A stretch of DNA of 64,000 nucleotides, taken from positions 1-64,000 of the forward strand of contig NZ_FYDJ01000020.1 of the NCBI RefSeq assembly GCF_900187425.1, read 5' to 3'. This document shows positions 46,101 to 51,002 of this stretch, in pieces. Origin of the DNA: Pseudomonas sp. Irchel s3h14 (GTDB taxonomy: Bacteria > Pseudomonadota > Gammaproteobacteria > Pseudomonadales > Pseudomonadaceae). How positions within the stretch are numbered: position 1 is the stretch's first letter; each line of letters opens with the position of its first letter. Made by a program: the position numbers and the translations under genes. Under the pieces are notes generated by a model that saw only the letters and a list, made by a program, of their open reading frames with translations, made no database searches and was not told the DNA's origin.

Positions 46101-47095
46101 ACGAACAGCGTCGCTTCGGCCAGCCCGTAGGACGCCATGAAACTGTCTTGGGTGAAACCGCAGGCCGCGAACTTCTCGGCGAAGCGATCCAGCGTTTCGA
46201 GGCGAATCGGTTCGGAACCGGAATACGCCACGCGCCAGCCACTCAGGTCGAGGCGTTCCAGGGCCGATTCACTGACCCGCTCACTGCACAATCGATAGGC
46301 AAAGTCCGGCCCGCCGCTGATGGTGCCACCGTACTCGCTGATCGCTTCCAGCCAGCGCAACGGCCGGCCGAGGAAGTACGCCGGCGACATCAACACGCAC
46401 GGCACGCCGCTGAAAATCGGCTGCAACAGACCGCCAATCAGGCCCATGTCGTGGTACAGCGGCAGCCAGCTGACGATCACGTCGTCAGGATTCAGATCAA
46501 TGCCGAAGCCGTGGCGAATCAGCAGTTCATTCGCCACCAGGTTGCCGTGGCTGACTTGCACCCCTTTAGGCAACGCGGTGGAGCCGGAGGTGTATTGCAG
46601 GAACGCGATGTGGTCGTCTGCAAGGTTCGGCGCCACCCAACGTTCGGCCAGGGCGCCGTCGAGCGTATCGACACACAGCAACGGCGGCGCGCCCTCTATT
46701 TGCTGCAACGCATCGCGCAGACCGGCGCTGGTCAGCAGCAGACGCGGTTCGGCATCGCTGATGATCGACAGCAGACGCTCCTGATGATGACGACGCGCCG
46801 ACTCCGGCGGATAGGCCGGCACCGCGATCACACCGGCGTACAGGCAGCCGAAGAACGCCGCGACGTAATCCGGGCCGCTGGGAAACAGCAGCACCGCGCG
46901 ATCGCCAAACGCAGCCTCGGCCTGCAACGCGCCAGCAATGGTCCGCGCCCGCTGATCCAGCTCGCGATAACTGAGCACCACAGCCTGATCCTGGGTTTCG
47001 GCGAGAAAACGCAAGGCCACCCGGTCCGGCGTCAGGGCCGCTCGGCGCTGAAGGGCTTGGACCAGTGTGCTGGGGAGTTCGAACGCGTCGGTCAT
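34112..47095 (-). CDS. pvdL: Pyoverdine chromophore NRPS PvdL
   Basis: 4327 residues from MTDAFELPST (AGGAAA before the ATG); P. aeruginosa PvdL is of similar size. Order: acyl-CoA ligase (1-570) and carrier Ser611; C1 (665-1090, HHIIADG, Asp807), A1 (1130-1625), carrier Ser1666; C2 (1715-2150, HHIVTEG, Glu1863), A2 (2190-2690), carrier Ser2737 in GGDS; epimerase (2785-3240, HHLVVDG, Asp2918); C3 (3250-3690, HHILIDA, Asp3389), A3 (3725-4220), carrier Ser4265. No thioesterase follows, so the chain passes to another synthetase. In known PvdL the modules load a fatty acid, L-Glu, D-Tyr and L-Dab; the epimerase after A2 fits D-Tyr. A-domain codes were not decoded. Confidence 0.96.
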   Translation of the reverse strand: MTDAFELPSTLVQALQRRAALTPDRVALRFLAETQDQAVVLSYRELDQRARTIAGALQAEAAFGDRAVLLFPSGPDYVAAFFGCLYAGVIAVPAYPPESARRHHQERLLSIISDAEPRLLLTSAGLRDALQQIEGAPPLLCVDTLDGALAERWVAPNLADDHIAFLQYTSGSTALPKGVQVSHGNLVANELLIRHGFGIDLNPDDVIVSWLPLYHDMGLIGGLLQPIFSGVPCVLMSPAYFLGRPLRWLEAISEYGGTISGGPDFAYRLCSERVSESALERLDLSGWRVAYSGSEPIRLETLDRFAEKFAACGFTQDSFMASYGLAEATLFVAGSPRGQGIGNLRVDDQALAENRAEPGEGSAIMSCGISQPDHAVLIVDPTALNELADNAVGEVWAAGPSIAHGYWRNPEASAKTFVQHAGRTWLRTGDLGFMRGGELFITGRLKDMLIVRGHNLYPQDIEQTIEREVEVVRKGRVAAFAVNIEGQEGIGIAAEISRSVQKILAPDALIKAIRQAVAEAYQEAPSVVVLLNPGALPKTSSGKLQRSACRNRLADGSLDSYALFPSADIESKSATESGSELQTLIGQIWCEQLSVKQISADDHFFLLGGNSIAATQVVARLREALGLELNLRLLFEAPTLGAFAAAVAQQQQDGGLAQGAITSLSRTEAMPQSLAQNRLWITWQLDPQSSAYNIPGALRLRGELDEDALRASFQQLIERHESLRTRFFERDGVALQQVDAASEFNLQLIDISDLPVAEREARAQQIREDEARTQFDLEKGPLLWVTLVRLDEEDHQLLVTLHHIIADGWSLNVLIDEFSRLYAAASQGQKATLPALSTQYADYGSWQRQWLAQGEGERQLAYWKAQLGDEHPTLSLATDHPRSAQHLHSAARHTVRLDATLSDAIRQTAQAHESTSFMLLLAAFQSLLHRYSGQRDIRIGVPNANRPRLETQGLIGFFINTQVLRAELDSQLPFVELLAQTRQAALGAQAHQDLPFEQLLEAFPQAREQGLFQVMFNHQQRDLSALRRLPGLLAEELPWHSREAKFDLQLHSEEDRNGRLSLSFDYASELFDSATIERLAEHFTNLLRAICEQPKTAIGDLPLLTPREHDQQTAWSAAPCTPASVWLPELLNEQARLTPERTALMWDGGAMDFAELHTQSNRLAHYLRDKGVGPDVCVAIAAERSPQLLIGLLAIIKAGGAYVPLDPDYPAERLAYMLSDSGVELLLTQTQLLERLPATDGVSVIAMDALHLESWPSHAPGLHLHGDNLAYVIYTSGSTGQPKGVGNTHAALAERLQWMQNTYRLNDTDVLMQKAPISFDVSVWECFWPLITGARLLIAGPGEHRDPHRIAQLVQQFGVTTLHFVPPLLSLFIDEPLTAECTSLRRVFSGGEALPAELRNRVLEHLPAVQLHNRYGPTETAINVTHWHCTTADGERSPIGRPLGNVLCRVLDEALNPVPAGVPGELCISGIGLARGYLGRPGLTAERFVVDPLGEQGSRLYRTGDRARWTADGVIEYLGRLDQQVKLRGFRVEPEEIEARLLAQNGVAQAVVLVRETAAGGQLIGYYTATDSTEDVDVQTARLKAALVAELPEYMVPAQLMRLDEMPLSPSGKLDRRALPEPQWQVREHVEPVTALEQQIAGIWREVLGQTQIGLRDDFFALGGHSLLATQIISRTRQACDVELPLRALFENSELGAFAEQVQLIQASGKTNQQPPIEKVDRSQPVPLSYSQQRMWFLWQMEPESPAYNVGGMARLRGVLDVGRFEAALQALIMRHETLRTTFPSINGVARQQVHPQTGMRMDWKDFTALDADGREWAVQQLADDEAHTPFDLETGPLLRACMVKTAEHEHYLVLTLHHIVTEGWAMDIFARELSALYEAFVDDRESPLEPLPVQYLDYSVWQRQWLESGERQRQLDYWTAQLGREHPLLELPADRPRPPVQSHQGELFRFDLSDALAARVRAFNAQNGLTLFMTMTAALAVLLYRYSGQTDLRIGAPVANRIRPESEGLIGAFLNTQVLRCQLDGQMSVGELFEQVRHTVIEGQSHQDLPFDHLVEALQPPRSVAYNPLFQVMCNVQRWEFQQSRTLAGMTVEYLVNDARATKFDLNLEVTDLDHRLGCCLTYSTDLFDEPRIARMAGHWRNLLEALLADPQQRLSELPLLEATEQQHLLDSLGVEPGEHRLDQCIHHLFSEQALARKDAPALTFAGETLSYAELDSRANRLAWMLRERGVGPQVRVGLALERSLDMVVGLLAILKAGGAYVPLDPEYPLDRLHYMIEDSGIGLLLSDAAMFKALGELPSTVARWCLEEDAATLANYPATELPFISLPQHQAYLIYTSGSTGKPKGVVVSHGEIAMHCRAVIERFGMRADDCELHFYSINFDAATERLLVPLLSGAQVVLRAQGQWDAEEICGLIRRHNINILGFTPSYGSQLAQWLATQGEILPVRMCITGGEALTGEHLARIRAAFKPSLFFNAYGPTETVVMPLASLAPEQLEEGLGSVPIGSVIGARVAYILDADLALVPQGATGELYVGGAGLAQGYHQRPGMTAERFVADPFAANGGRLYRTGDLVRQRADGLVEYLGRIDHQVKIRGFRIELGEIETRLLEHESIREAVVLALDAPSGKQLVGYLVTEVAEQDEAQQAVLREALKAHLKSQLPDYMVPTHLILLASMPLTANGKLDRRALPAPDPELNRQQYVAPSNELELTLAGIWCEVLNVLQVGLNDNFFELGGDSILSIQVVSRARQQGIHFSPRDLFQHQTVQTLAAVATRTEQISAEQGLLTGESRLTPIQHWFFDTDIPQRQHWNQALLLEPTVALEPHRLEQALLAVIEQHDALRLRFSEIAGQWQAEHQAVSDAPVLWQVRVSSMDKCAALFADAQRSLDLEEGPLMRALLVDGPEGQQRLFVAIHHLVVDGVSWRVLLDDLQTVYRQLDAGQSAKLPAKTSAFKDWAARLQAYAGSESLREELSWWQSQLAGESAELPCDRPEGGRQNRHAQTVSVRLDVERTRQLLQQAPSAYRTQVNDLLLTALARVLCRWSGHESALIQLEGHGRETLFDEIDLTRTVGWFTSAYPLRLMPVDGQGASIKAIKEQLRAVPHKGLGYGVLRYLADDSSRQAMAALPVAPITFNYLGQFDQSFGADALFRPLDEAVGAAHDPRAPLPNELSVDSQVYGGELVLRWTFSAEHHDPQTITELADAYLGELQSLIEHCLCDDAGGLTPSDFPLAKLTQPQLDALPIPAAAIEDVYPLTPMQEGMLLHTLLEPGTGLYYMQDRYRINSELDPQRFAQAWQAVIARHEALRASFCWNVGEDMLQVIHKPGSTPIEYLDWTAIAETEQEPKLQALLKSEREAGFDLLNQAPFHLRLIKVGAARYWFMMSNHHILIDAWCRSLLMNDFFEIYTALGEGRDAQLTVPPRYRDYIGWLQRQSLAEARQWWKTNLQGFERTTPIPSDRPFLREHAGESGGMIVGDRYTRLDARDGAQLRELAQAHQLTINTFAQAAWALVLRRLSGDRDVLFGVTVAGRPVDMPEMQRTVGLFINSIALRVKMPEDDQRCSVRQWLSGLLDSNMQLREYEYLPLVSIQENSELPKGQPLFDSLFVFENAPVEVSVLDRAQSLNATSDSGRTHTNFPLTAVCYPGDDLGLHLSYDQRYFDESTVERMLGEFKRLLLALVEGFHGDMADLPLLGAEEQDFLIHGCNQSEHDYPLEQSYVSLFEAQVAEHPQRIAASCLDQQHSYLELNERSNRLGHALIAAGVRLDQPVALLAERNLDLLGMIIGSFKAGAGYLPLDPGLPSQRLSRIIDLSRTPLLVCSQACREQALALLDEFGCANRPKLLVWEEVQVSDVPVANPGIYSGPDNLAYVIYTSGSTGLPKGVMVEQRGMLNNQLSKVPYLNLSNADVIAQTASQSFDISVWQFLAAPLFGARVDIVPNTIAHDPQGLLAHVAAQGITVLESVPSLIQGMLAQERMSLDGLRWMLPTGEAMPPELAHQWLLRYPDIGLVNAYGPAECSDDVAFFRVDMASTRGSYLPIGTPTDNNRLYLLDGALELVPLGAVGELCVAGTGVGRGYVSDPLRTAQVFMPNPFGEPGDRLYRTGDLARRRSDGVLEYVGRIDHQVKIRGYRIELGEIEARLHEQPEVREAAVGVQDGVNGKHLVGYLVAADSLINPTERLERIKQRLRAELPEYMVPLHWLWLDRMPLNANGKLDRKALPALEIGQLQSQDYQAPRNELEQTLADIWAEVLKVEKVGIRDNFFELGGHSLLATQIASRVQKALQRDVPLRAMFECSTVAELAEYIDGLAASDITEEKVDRLNDLMAELEGL

Positions 47096-47250
47096 GAGGT
47101 TTCCTGCCTGAATTCGGCTTGCAAAGTGAAATCGGTTTTCTGACGTCACGCCCCTTCGAGGGCGTGCAGGGCGCGGTCTTCGCCGACCGCGCAAGGCTTG
47201 GGAATGCTGTTTTGGCCGCAGCCGCTACCCGGAACCATTCACCAATGAGA

Positions 47251-47274
47251 ACGGTTGACGTCTTTAAATAATTA
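47251..47274 (-). promoter_or_regulatory. PvdS-type iron-starvation promoter of pvdL
   Basis: Reverse strand TAATT, 16 bases, CGT, about 155 bases before the pvdL ATG. One mismatch to TAAAT, identical to the mbtH promoter. It lies in the 386-bp pvdL-pvdS divergent region. Confidence 0.6.
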
Positions 47275-47380
47275 GTCGGAAGGCCTGATCGCCAATGGGA
47301 CTGCGGTGCCGCAAGCGGGCGCGTCAGCGTGTCGCAGTTCTCACTCTGCACCTTCGCGGAGCATTAGTTCTCTTTCTCAT

Positions 47381-47409
47381 TTGACAATCATTATCATTCA
47401 GAATAATTT
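47381..47409 (+). promoter_or_regulatory. Sigma70 promoter of pvdS with overlapping Fur-like box
   Basis: TTGACA (47381-47386), a 17-base spacer and TAATTT (47404-47409). The spacer carries AATCATTATCATT (about 47385-47398), matching the Fur consensus of repeated NATWAT units. Iron-loaded Fur would cover the promoter, so pvdS would be made only in iron starvation. Confidence 0.85.
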
Positions 47410-47481
47410 GTCGCTCGATGTGTTGGACGGCTCAGCCCCCGCGAGCCGTCCCACGAACCTATTGGCAGCAAGGTGATTTCC

Positions 47482-48030
47482 ATGACGGAACAAGTATCCA
47501 CAAGCAGGTGCGATTCACCGCTACTTCAGGCATTCGTCGATAATCGACTGATTCTGGTCAAGATTGCAGCCCGCATTACCGGCTGCCGGTCGCGTGCTGA
47601 AGACGTGGTGCAGGATGCGTTTTTCCGGCTGCAATCCGCACCGCAGATCACGTCCTCATTCAAGGCTCAGCTCAGCTACCTGTTCCAGATCGTGCGCAAC
47701 CTGGCGATCGATCACTACCGCAAACAGGCGCTGGAGCAGAAGTATTCGGGCCCGGAAGAGGAAGGCCTGAACGTGGTGATTCAAGGCGCTTCGCCGGAAA
47801 CCTCGCACATCAACTTCTCGACGCTGGAACACATCGCCGACGCACTGACCGAGCTGCCCAGCCGCACCCGCTACGCCTTCGAGATGTATCGCCTGCACGG
47901 CGTGCCGCAAAAGGACATCGCCAAGGAGCTGGGCGTCTCGCCGACCTTGGTGAACTTCATGATTCGCGATGCGCTGGTGCACTGCCGCAAGGTGTCGGGC
48001 AGTCGTGTGGATACCTTTGCCCGTCGTTAA
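47482..48030 (+). CDS. pvdS: Iron-starvation ECF sigma factor PvdS
   Basis: 182 residues from MTEQVSTSRCD; the ATG at 47482 is well spaced from AAGGTG, while a GTG three codons upstream overlaps that site. Region 2 (RAEDVVQDAFFRLQ and YLFQIVRNLAIDHYRK) and region 4 (GVPQKDIAKELGVSPTLVNFMIRDALVHCRK) of ECF sigma factors are complete. Directs RNA polymerase to the pyoverdine promoters found here; regulated by Fur through the promoter at 47381. Confidence 0.95.
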   Translation: MTEQVSTSRCDSPLLQAFVDNRLILVKIAARITGCRSRAEDVVQDAFFRLQSAPQITSSFKAQLSYLFQIVRNLAIDHYRKQALEQKYSGPEEEGLNVVIQGASPETSHINFSTLEHIADALTELPSRTRYAFEMYRLHGVPQKDIAKELGVSPTLVNFMIRDALVHCRKVSGSRVDTFARR

Positions 48031-48045
48031 GATCTGAAATCTGCG

Positions 48046-48160
48046 TCGCCCCCTTCGCGAGCAAGTCGAATCGTCGCACCGCCGCTCCCACATTTGCCCT
48101 GTGTTCGCAGGACCAATGTGGGAGCGGCGGTGCGACGATTCGACTTGCTCGCGAAGGCGG
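48046..48160. repeat. REP pair between pvdS and pvdY
   Basis: A long inverted repeat: CGCCCCCTTCGCGAGCAAGT at 48048 and its partner at about 48140-48160, including a shared GAATCGTCGCACCGCCGCTC arm. It separates the convergent pvdS and pvdY genes and could terminate both. Confidence 0.88.
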
Positions 48161-48194
48161 ACTCAAGACCGCAACAGGTCTTGAGCCTCAAGCA

Positions 48195-49208
48195 TCACGC
48201 CAACGCACACCGATCAAAAAACCGCTCACGCCCCAGCACCATCAACGCCGCGCGTTTGTGCGGGAAGTCGAACGCTTTTTCGCAGTAGAAACCCTGGCTC
48301 TGCATATGCCCGATCATCTTCGCGTTGTCGGCGCGAGGCTCGGCAACCACTCGCTGAGTGCGTGGATCGTCGAGAAACAGGTAATGCGTCAACGCCGATA
48401 ACCAGCTCGCCACCTTGTGCGGGCCACGGTGATTTTCTTCACCCACCAGCATGTGAATACCGCGGTCGTACTCGCCGGCGTCATAGAACGGCGCGATGCG
48501 ATCTTCCTTGGCCCAATACGCTTCAAAGTAGGCGAACGGCTGATCATCGAAACAACCGATCAGCGTCAGGGTATGGGGATCGGCTTCAAGTTTGCTCAGG
48601 TACTCGTGATGCTGCTCGAGGCTGCCCTCCTCCTGCCAGAAACTCGCCACGCGCGGGCTGTTCTGCCAACGATTGAAACGCTCCAGGTCCAGGTCGATGT
48701 CCACCGTGCGCAGGGAGATCCAGGCACCAAGGCGCGCATCAAAACGCCGATAGACTTCACCGCGCGGTTTCACCGGCCGCAGCGGATGACGCTTGCCGCC
48801 ACTGATGACCATTTGCTGCGGATAACCCGGTGTCAGTGACGCGCCCAGCCAAGGCTGAGGCAACTGCCAGAACAGCGTGCGTTCGCAACGATACTGGCCG
48901 ACGATTTCGGTAGGGATCAGCAACCCGCTGAGCAATGCTTCGGTGGGGGCTTCATCGAGATGCCAGGTCAGGCGCTGGCAGGCCGGGTCACGGGCAAACA
49001 GCCAATAACAGGCCGTCCAGACGGCACGATTGTCGGCGTGGTCAAAGCGCTCTTCTACTTGCACTTGCAGCGCGGGCTCGCGAGTCAGGCGCAACTGAAT
49101 CAGCGGCTGCCCTTCAAGGCTGAGGCACAGGCGGCTTTCGGTTTCATCAGCTACAAGACGGCTTCCTGTCGGCAAGGCCAGGGCAGTCAGGTCATTCAGA
49201 GTGGACAT
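48195..49208 (-). CDS. pvdY: Siderophore hydroxyornithine acyltransferase (IucB/AlcB family), PvdY-like
   Basis: 337 residues. The C-terminal 190 residues form the GNAT-like domain of siderophore N-hydroxy-acyltransferases (LERFNRWQNSPRVASFWQEE, PFAYFEAYWAKEDRIAPFYD, DRGIHMLVGEENHRGPHKVASW, RVVAEPRADNAKMI). It would acetylate N5-hydroxyornithine for pyoverdine, as PvdYII does, whereas strains with PvdF formylate. The location next to pvdS and the perfect PvdS promoter support this; the exact acyl group is inferred. Confidence 0.8.
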   Translation of the reverse strand: MSTLNDLTALALPTGSRLVADETESRLCLSLEGQPLIQLRLTREPALQVQVEERFDHADNRAVWTACYWLFARDPACQRLTWHLDEAPTEALLSGLLIPTEIVGQYRCERTLFWQLPQPWLGASLTPGYPQQMVISGGKRHPLRPVKPRGEVYRRFDARLGAWISLRTVDIDLDLERFNRWQNSPRVASFWQEEGSLEQHHEYLSKLEADPHTLTLIGCFDDQPFAYFEAYWAKEDRIAPFYDAGEYDRGIHMLVGEENHRGPHKVASWLSALTHYLFLDDPRTQRVVAEPRADNAKMIGHMQSQGFYCEKAFDFPHKRAALMVLGRERFFDRCALA

Positions 49209-49248
49209 GGGTCGGGCTCACGTTAATCGTCGACAGTTCAACGAGGTG

Positions 49249-49272
49249 ACGTGAGCCAGTGCGGGAAATTTA
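49249..49272 (-). promoter_or_regulatory. PvdS-type iron-starvation promoter of pvdY
   Basis: Reverse strand TAAAT, 16 bases, CGT, a perfect core match, followed 40 bases later by the pvdY ATG. Confidence 0.8.
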
Positions 49273-49308
49273 AGAGAAGTCGGTAAATACATGACCTGTG
49301 GCGCGATC

Positions 49309-50103
49309 TCAGCTACCCGGGACCGGCACCACGGCAATCTTGTAGGGATCGAAAATCTTCAGCATCTGGCCATTGTCCCGTAACCCTTGCAGCAACTTGC
49401 CGAATGCTTCGCCAGTAATCGGCGCCTGAGGGCGGATCAGCGCGTAATGGTGATAGACCTGATCGATGCGTTGGGAAACCAACAATTGCTCGCCGACTTT
49501 CTCGTTACGCAGCAGGTAATCGCTCAGGTAGGAACGTGTTACCAAGGCAATATCCGCTCGTGCGCGCAGCACCATCAGCAAGTTGCTGTCATGGGAATAG
49601 GTCAACGTGGCCTTGTAGGTGTCGGCCAGATACTTGGGATCGGCATTGAAATTGGCAAACTCGTAGTGATAGCCGCTGTACAGCGCCAGGCGTTTGCCTG
49701 TCAGGTCCTTGAAATAATTCTCATCGCGATCGGGTTTCTTCTGCGCGACAAAGATTTCTGCATCTTCCAGGCCCATGTCGACGAGGGTATGCGGGATGTC
49801 CTTCCAGCCCCAGTCCGGGTTCTCGAAAATCGCCATATCGACCCGGCCTTCCTTGAAGTCGTTGAAACGTCGAGGAATGGAAGTGGGCACCAGCTCGAAC
49901 TGATAGTCGTTTTGCAAGGCATTGAGCGCCTCGACCATCTGAGGCAGCAAACCGGTGTCGGCCCCGGATTCCGGGCGCACGGTATAAGGGGGGAAATGTG
50001 CGGCACCGACCCGCACCAGCTGTGCGGCCTGGGATGGAACCATGCATAACACCGCAAGCGTCGCCAGCAAAAGCCGCGAAGCCGTCCGAATTGGCGAAGA
50101 CAT
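49309..50103 (-). CDS. Periplasmic solute-binding protein (family 3 type)
   Basis: 264 residues from MSSPIRTAS with signal peptide to about residue 27 (SQA); ten further in-frame codons upstream include a possible ATG and a TTG, so the start is uncertain by a few residues. VRVGAAHFPPYTVRPESGADTGLLPQMVEAL and FKEGRVDMAIFENPDWG are typical of amino-acid-type binding proteins. No permease or ATPase gene is adjacent, so it may be an orphan or a sensor-type protein. Ligand unknown. Confidence 0.8.
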   Translation of the reverse strand: MSSPIRTASRLLLATLAVLCMVPSQAAQLVRVGAAHFPPYTVRPESGADTGLLPQMVEALNALQNDYQFELVPTSIPRRFNDFKEGRVDMAIFENPDWGWKDIPHTLVDMGLEDAEIFVAQKKPDRDENYFKDLTGKRLALYSGYHYEFANFNADPKYLADTYKATLTYSHDSNLLMVLRARADIALVTRSYLSDYLLRNEKVGEQLLVSQRIDQVYHHYALIRPQAPITGEAFGKLLQGLRDNGQMLKIFDPYKIAVVPVPGS

Positions 50104-50197
50104 CAAAACAATCCACTCCCCAAAAAAATACACATCAATGCATTCAAGCTAGGCGGTTTCGGCTACTTAGCCAGTTTCCTTCTGATTCAAAACAAAA

Positions 50198-50824
50198 CTA
50201 CTGCTTTTCTTCCAGCACGAGAATCAATGCCTCATCGGCCAATTGATCGAGGCTCATGCTGCCGCCGGCGCGAAACCAGGTGGTAGTCCAGGACAACGCC
50301 CCGGTCAGGAAACGACGCGTAATGAACACATCCCCGCGAATAAAACCGGCCTCCTTGGCCTCGCCCAGCACCTGAAGCCAGAGCTCTTCATAAATATCAC
50401 GTAGCGCCAGCACCTGCGCCTGCCCCTCTGCGGACAGCGAGCGCCATTCATACACCAACACCGCCATGGCCTCGCCGCTGCCGCCCATGATCGACTGCAA
50501 CTCACAACGAATCAGCGCCAGTACCCGCTCGCGCACACTGCCGGCTTCTGCCAGGGCTGCACGCATCAACGCGGTGTTGTAGCGAATGGTTTCTTCCATC
50601 ACCGCCCGCAGGATCTCGTCCTTGCTTTTGAAGTGATGAAAAATACTGCCGGACTGAATCCCCACGGCGCCGGCCAGATCGCGCACAGTGGTGCGTTCGT
50701 AACCTTTGTTACGGAACAGGTGAGCAGCCACTTGCAGCAGTTTGCCGCGGGCGCTGTCCGGGTCGGTCAATTGGCCGCTGTCGACCAATTCGCGCATCAC
50801 CCTCAGGGCTTTTTGCTCGTCCAC
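50198..50824 (-). CDS. atuR: TetR-family regulator AtuR of acyclic terpene use
   Basis: 208 residues from a GTG preceded by AGGAG with good spacing; an ATG 8 codons upstream has no such site. N-terminal helix-turn-helix at about residues 28-72 (GYERTTVRDLAGAVGIQSGSIFHHFKSKDEIL). It is divergent from atuA with two matching operator palindromes between, as for AtuR of P. aeruginosa, which represses the atu operon. Confidence 0.85.
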   Translation of the reverse strand: MDEQKALRVMRELVDSGQLTDPDSARGKLLQVAAHLFRNKGYERTTVRDLAGAVGIQSGSIFHHFKSKDEILRAVMEETIRYNTALMRAALAEAGSVRERVLALIRCELQSIMGGSGEAMAVLVYEWRSLSAEGQAQVLALRDIYEELWLQVLGEAKEAGFIRGDVFITRRFLTGALSWTTTWFRAGGSMSLDQLADEALILVLEEKQ

Positions 50825-50911
50825 CCGTTCTCTCCTACAGTCGATCAATCAAATACGCCGCTCGCCGCTAAAACTGCGGGGTTGCGCGGGCAATTTAAGC
50901 TGGCGAGGGCA

Positions 50912-50929
50912 ACCAAGCAAGCGCTCGGG
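50912..50929. promoter_or_regulatory. AtuR operator, distal site
   Basis: ACCAAGCAAGCGCTCGGG matches the reverse complement of the site at 50955 at 16 of 18 positions. It lies 88-105 bp from the atuR start and 74-91 bp before atuA. Confidence 0.6.
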
Positions 50930-50954
50930 CAGAAGATATTTATGCCGTTTACAA

Positions 50955-50972
50955 ACCAAGCGCTTGCTTGGT
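50955..50972. promoter_or_regulatory. AtuR operator, proximal site
   Basis: ACCAAGCGCTTGCTTGGT: arms ACCAAGC and GCTTGGT over a GCTT centre. It lies 30 bp before the atuA ATG, where binding would block transcription. Confidence 0.7.
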
Positions 50973-51002
50973 AGTCTCGATGCACTTCTATCGGAGGTGG
51001 CT

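Noticed and set aside
34256..47143. Very long open frames on the forward strand opposite pvdL (for example 39611-42112 and 35975-38323).
   Set aside because: They mirror the GC-rich codon pattern of the NRPS, break up at domain borders and show no recognisable protein motifs.
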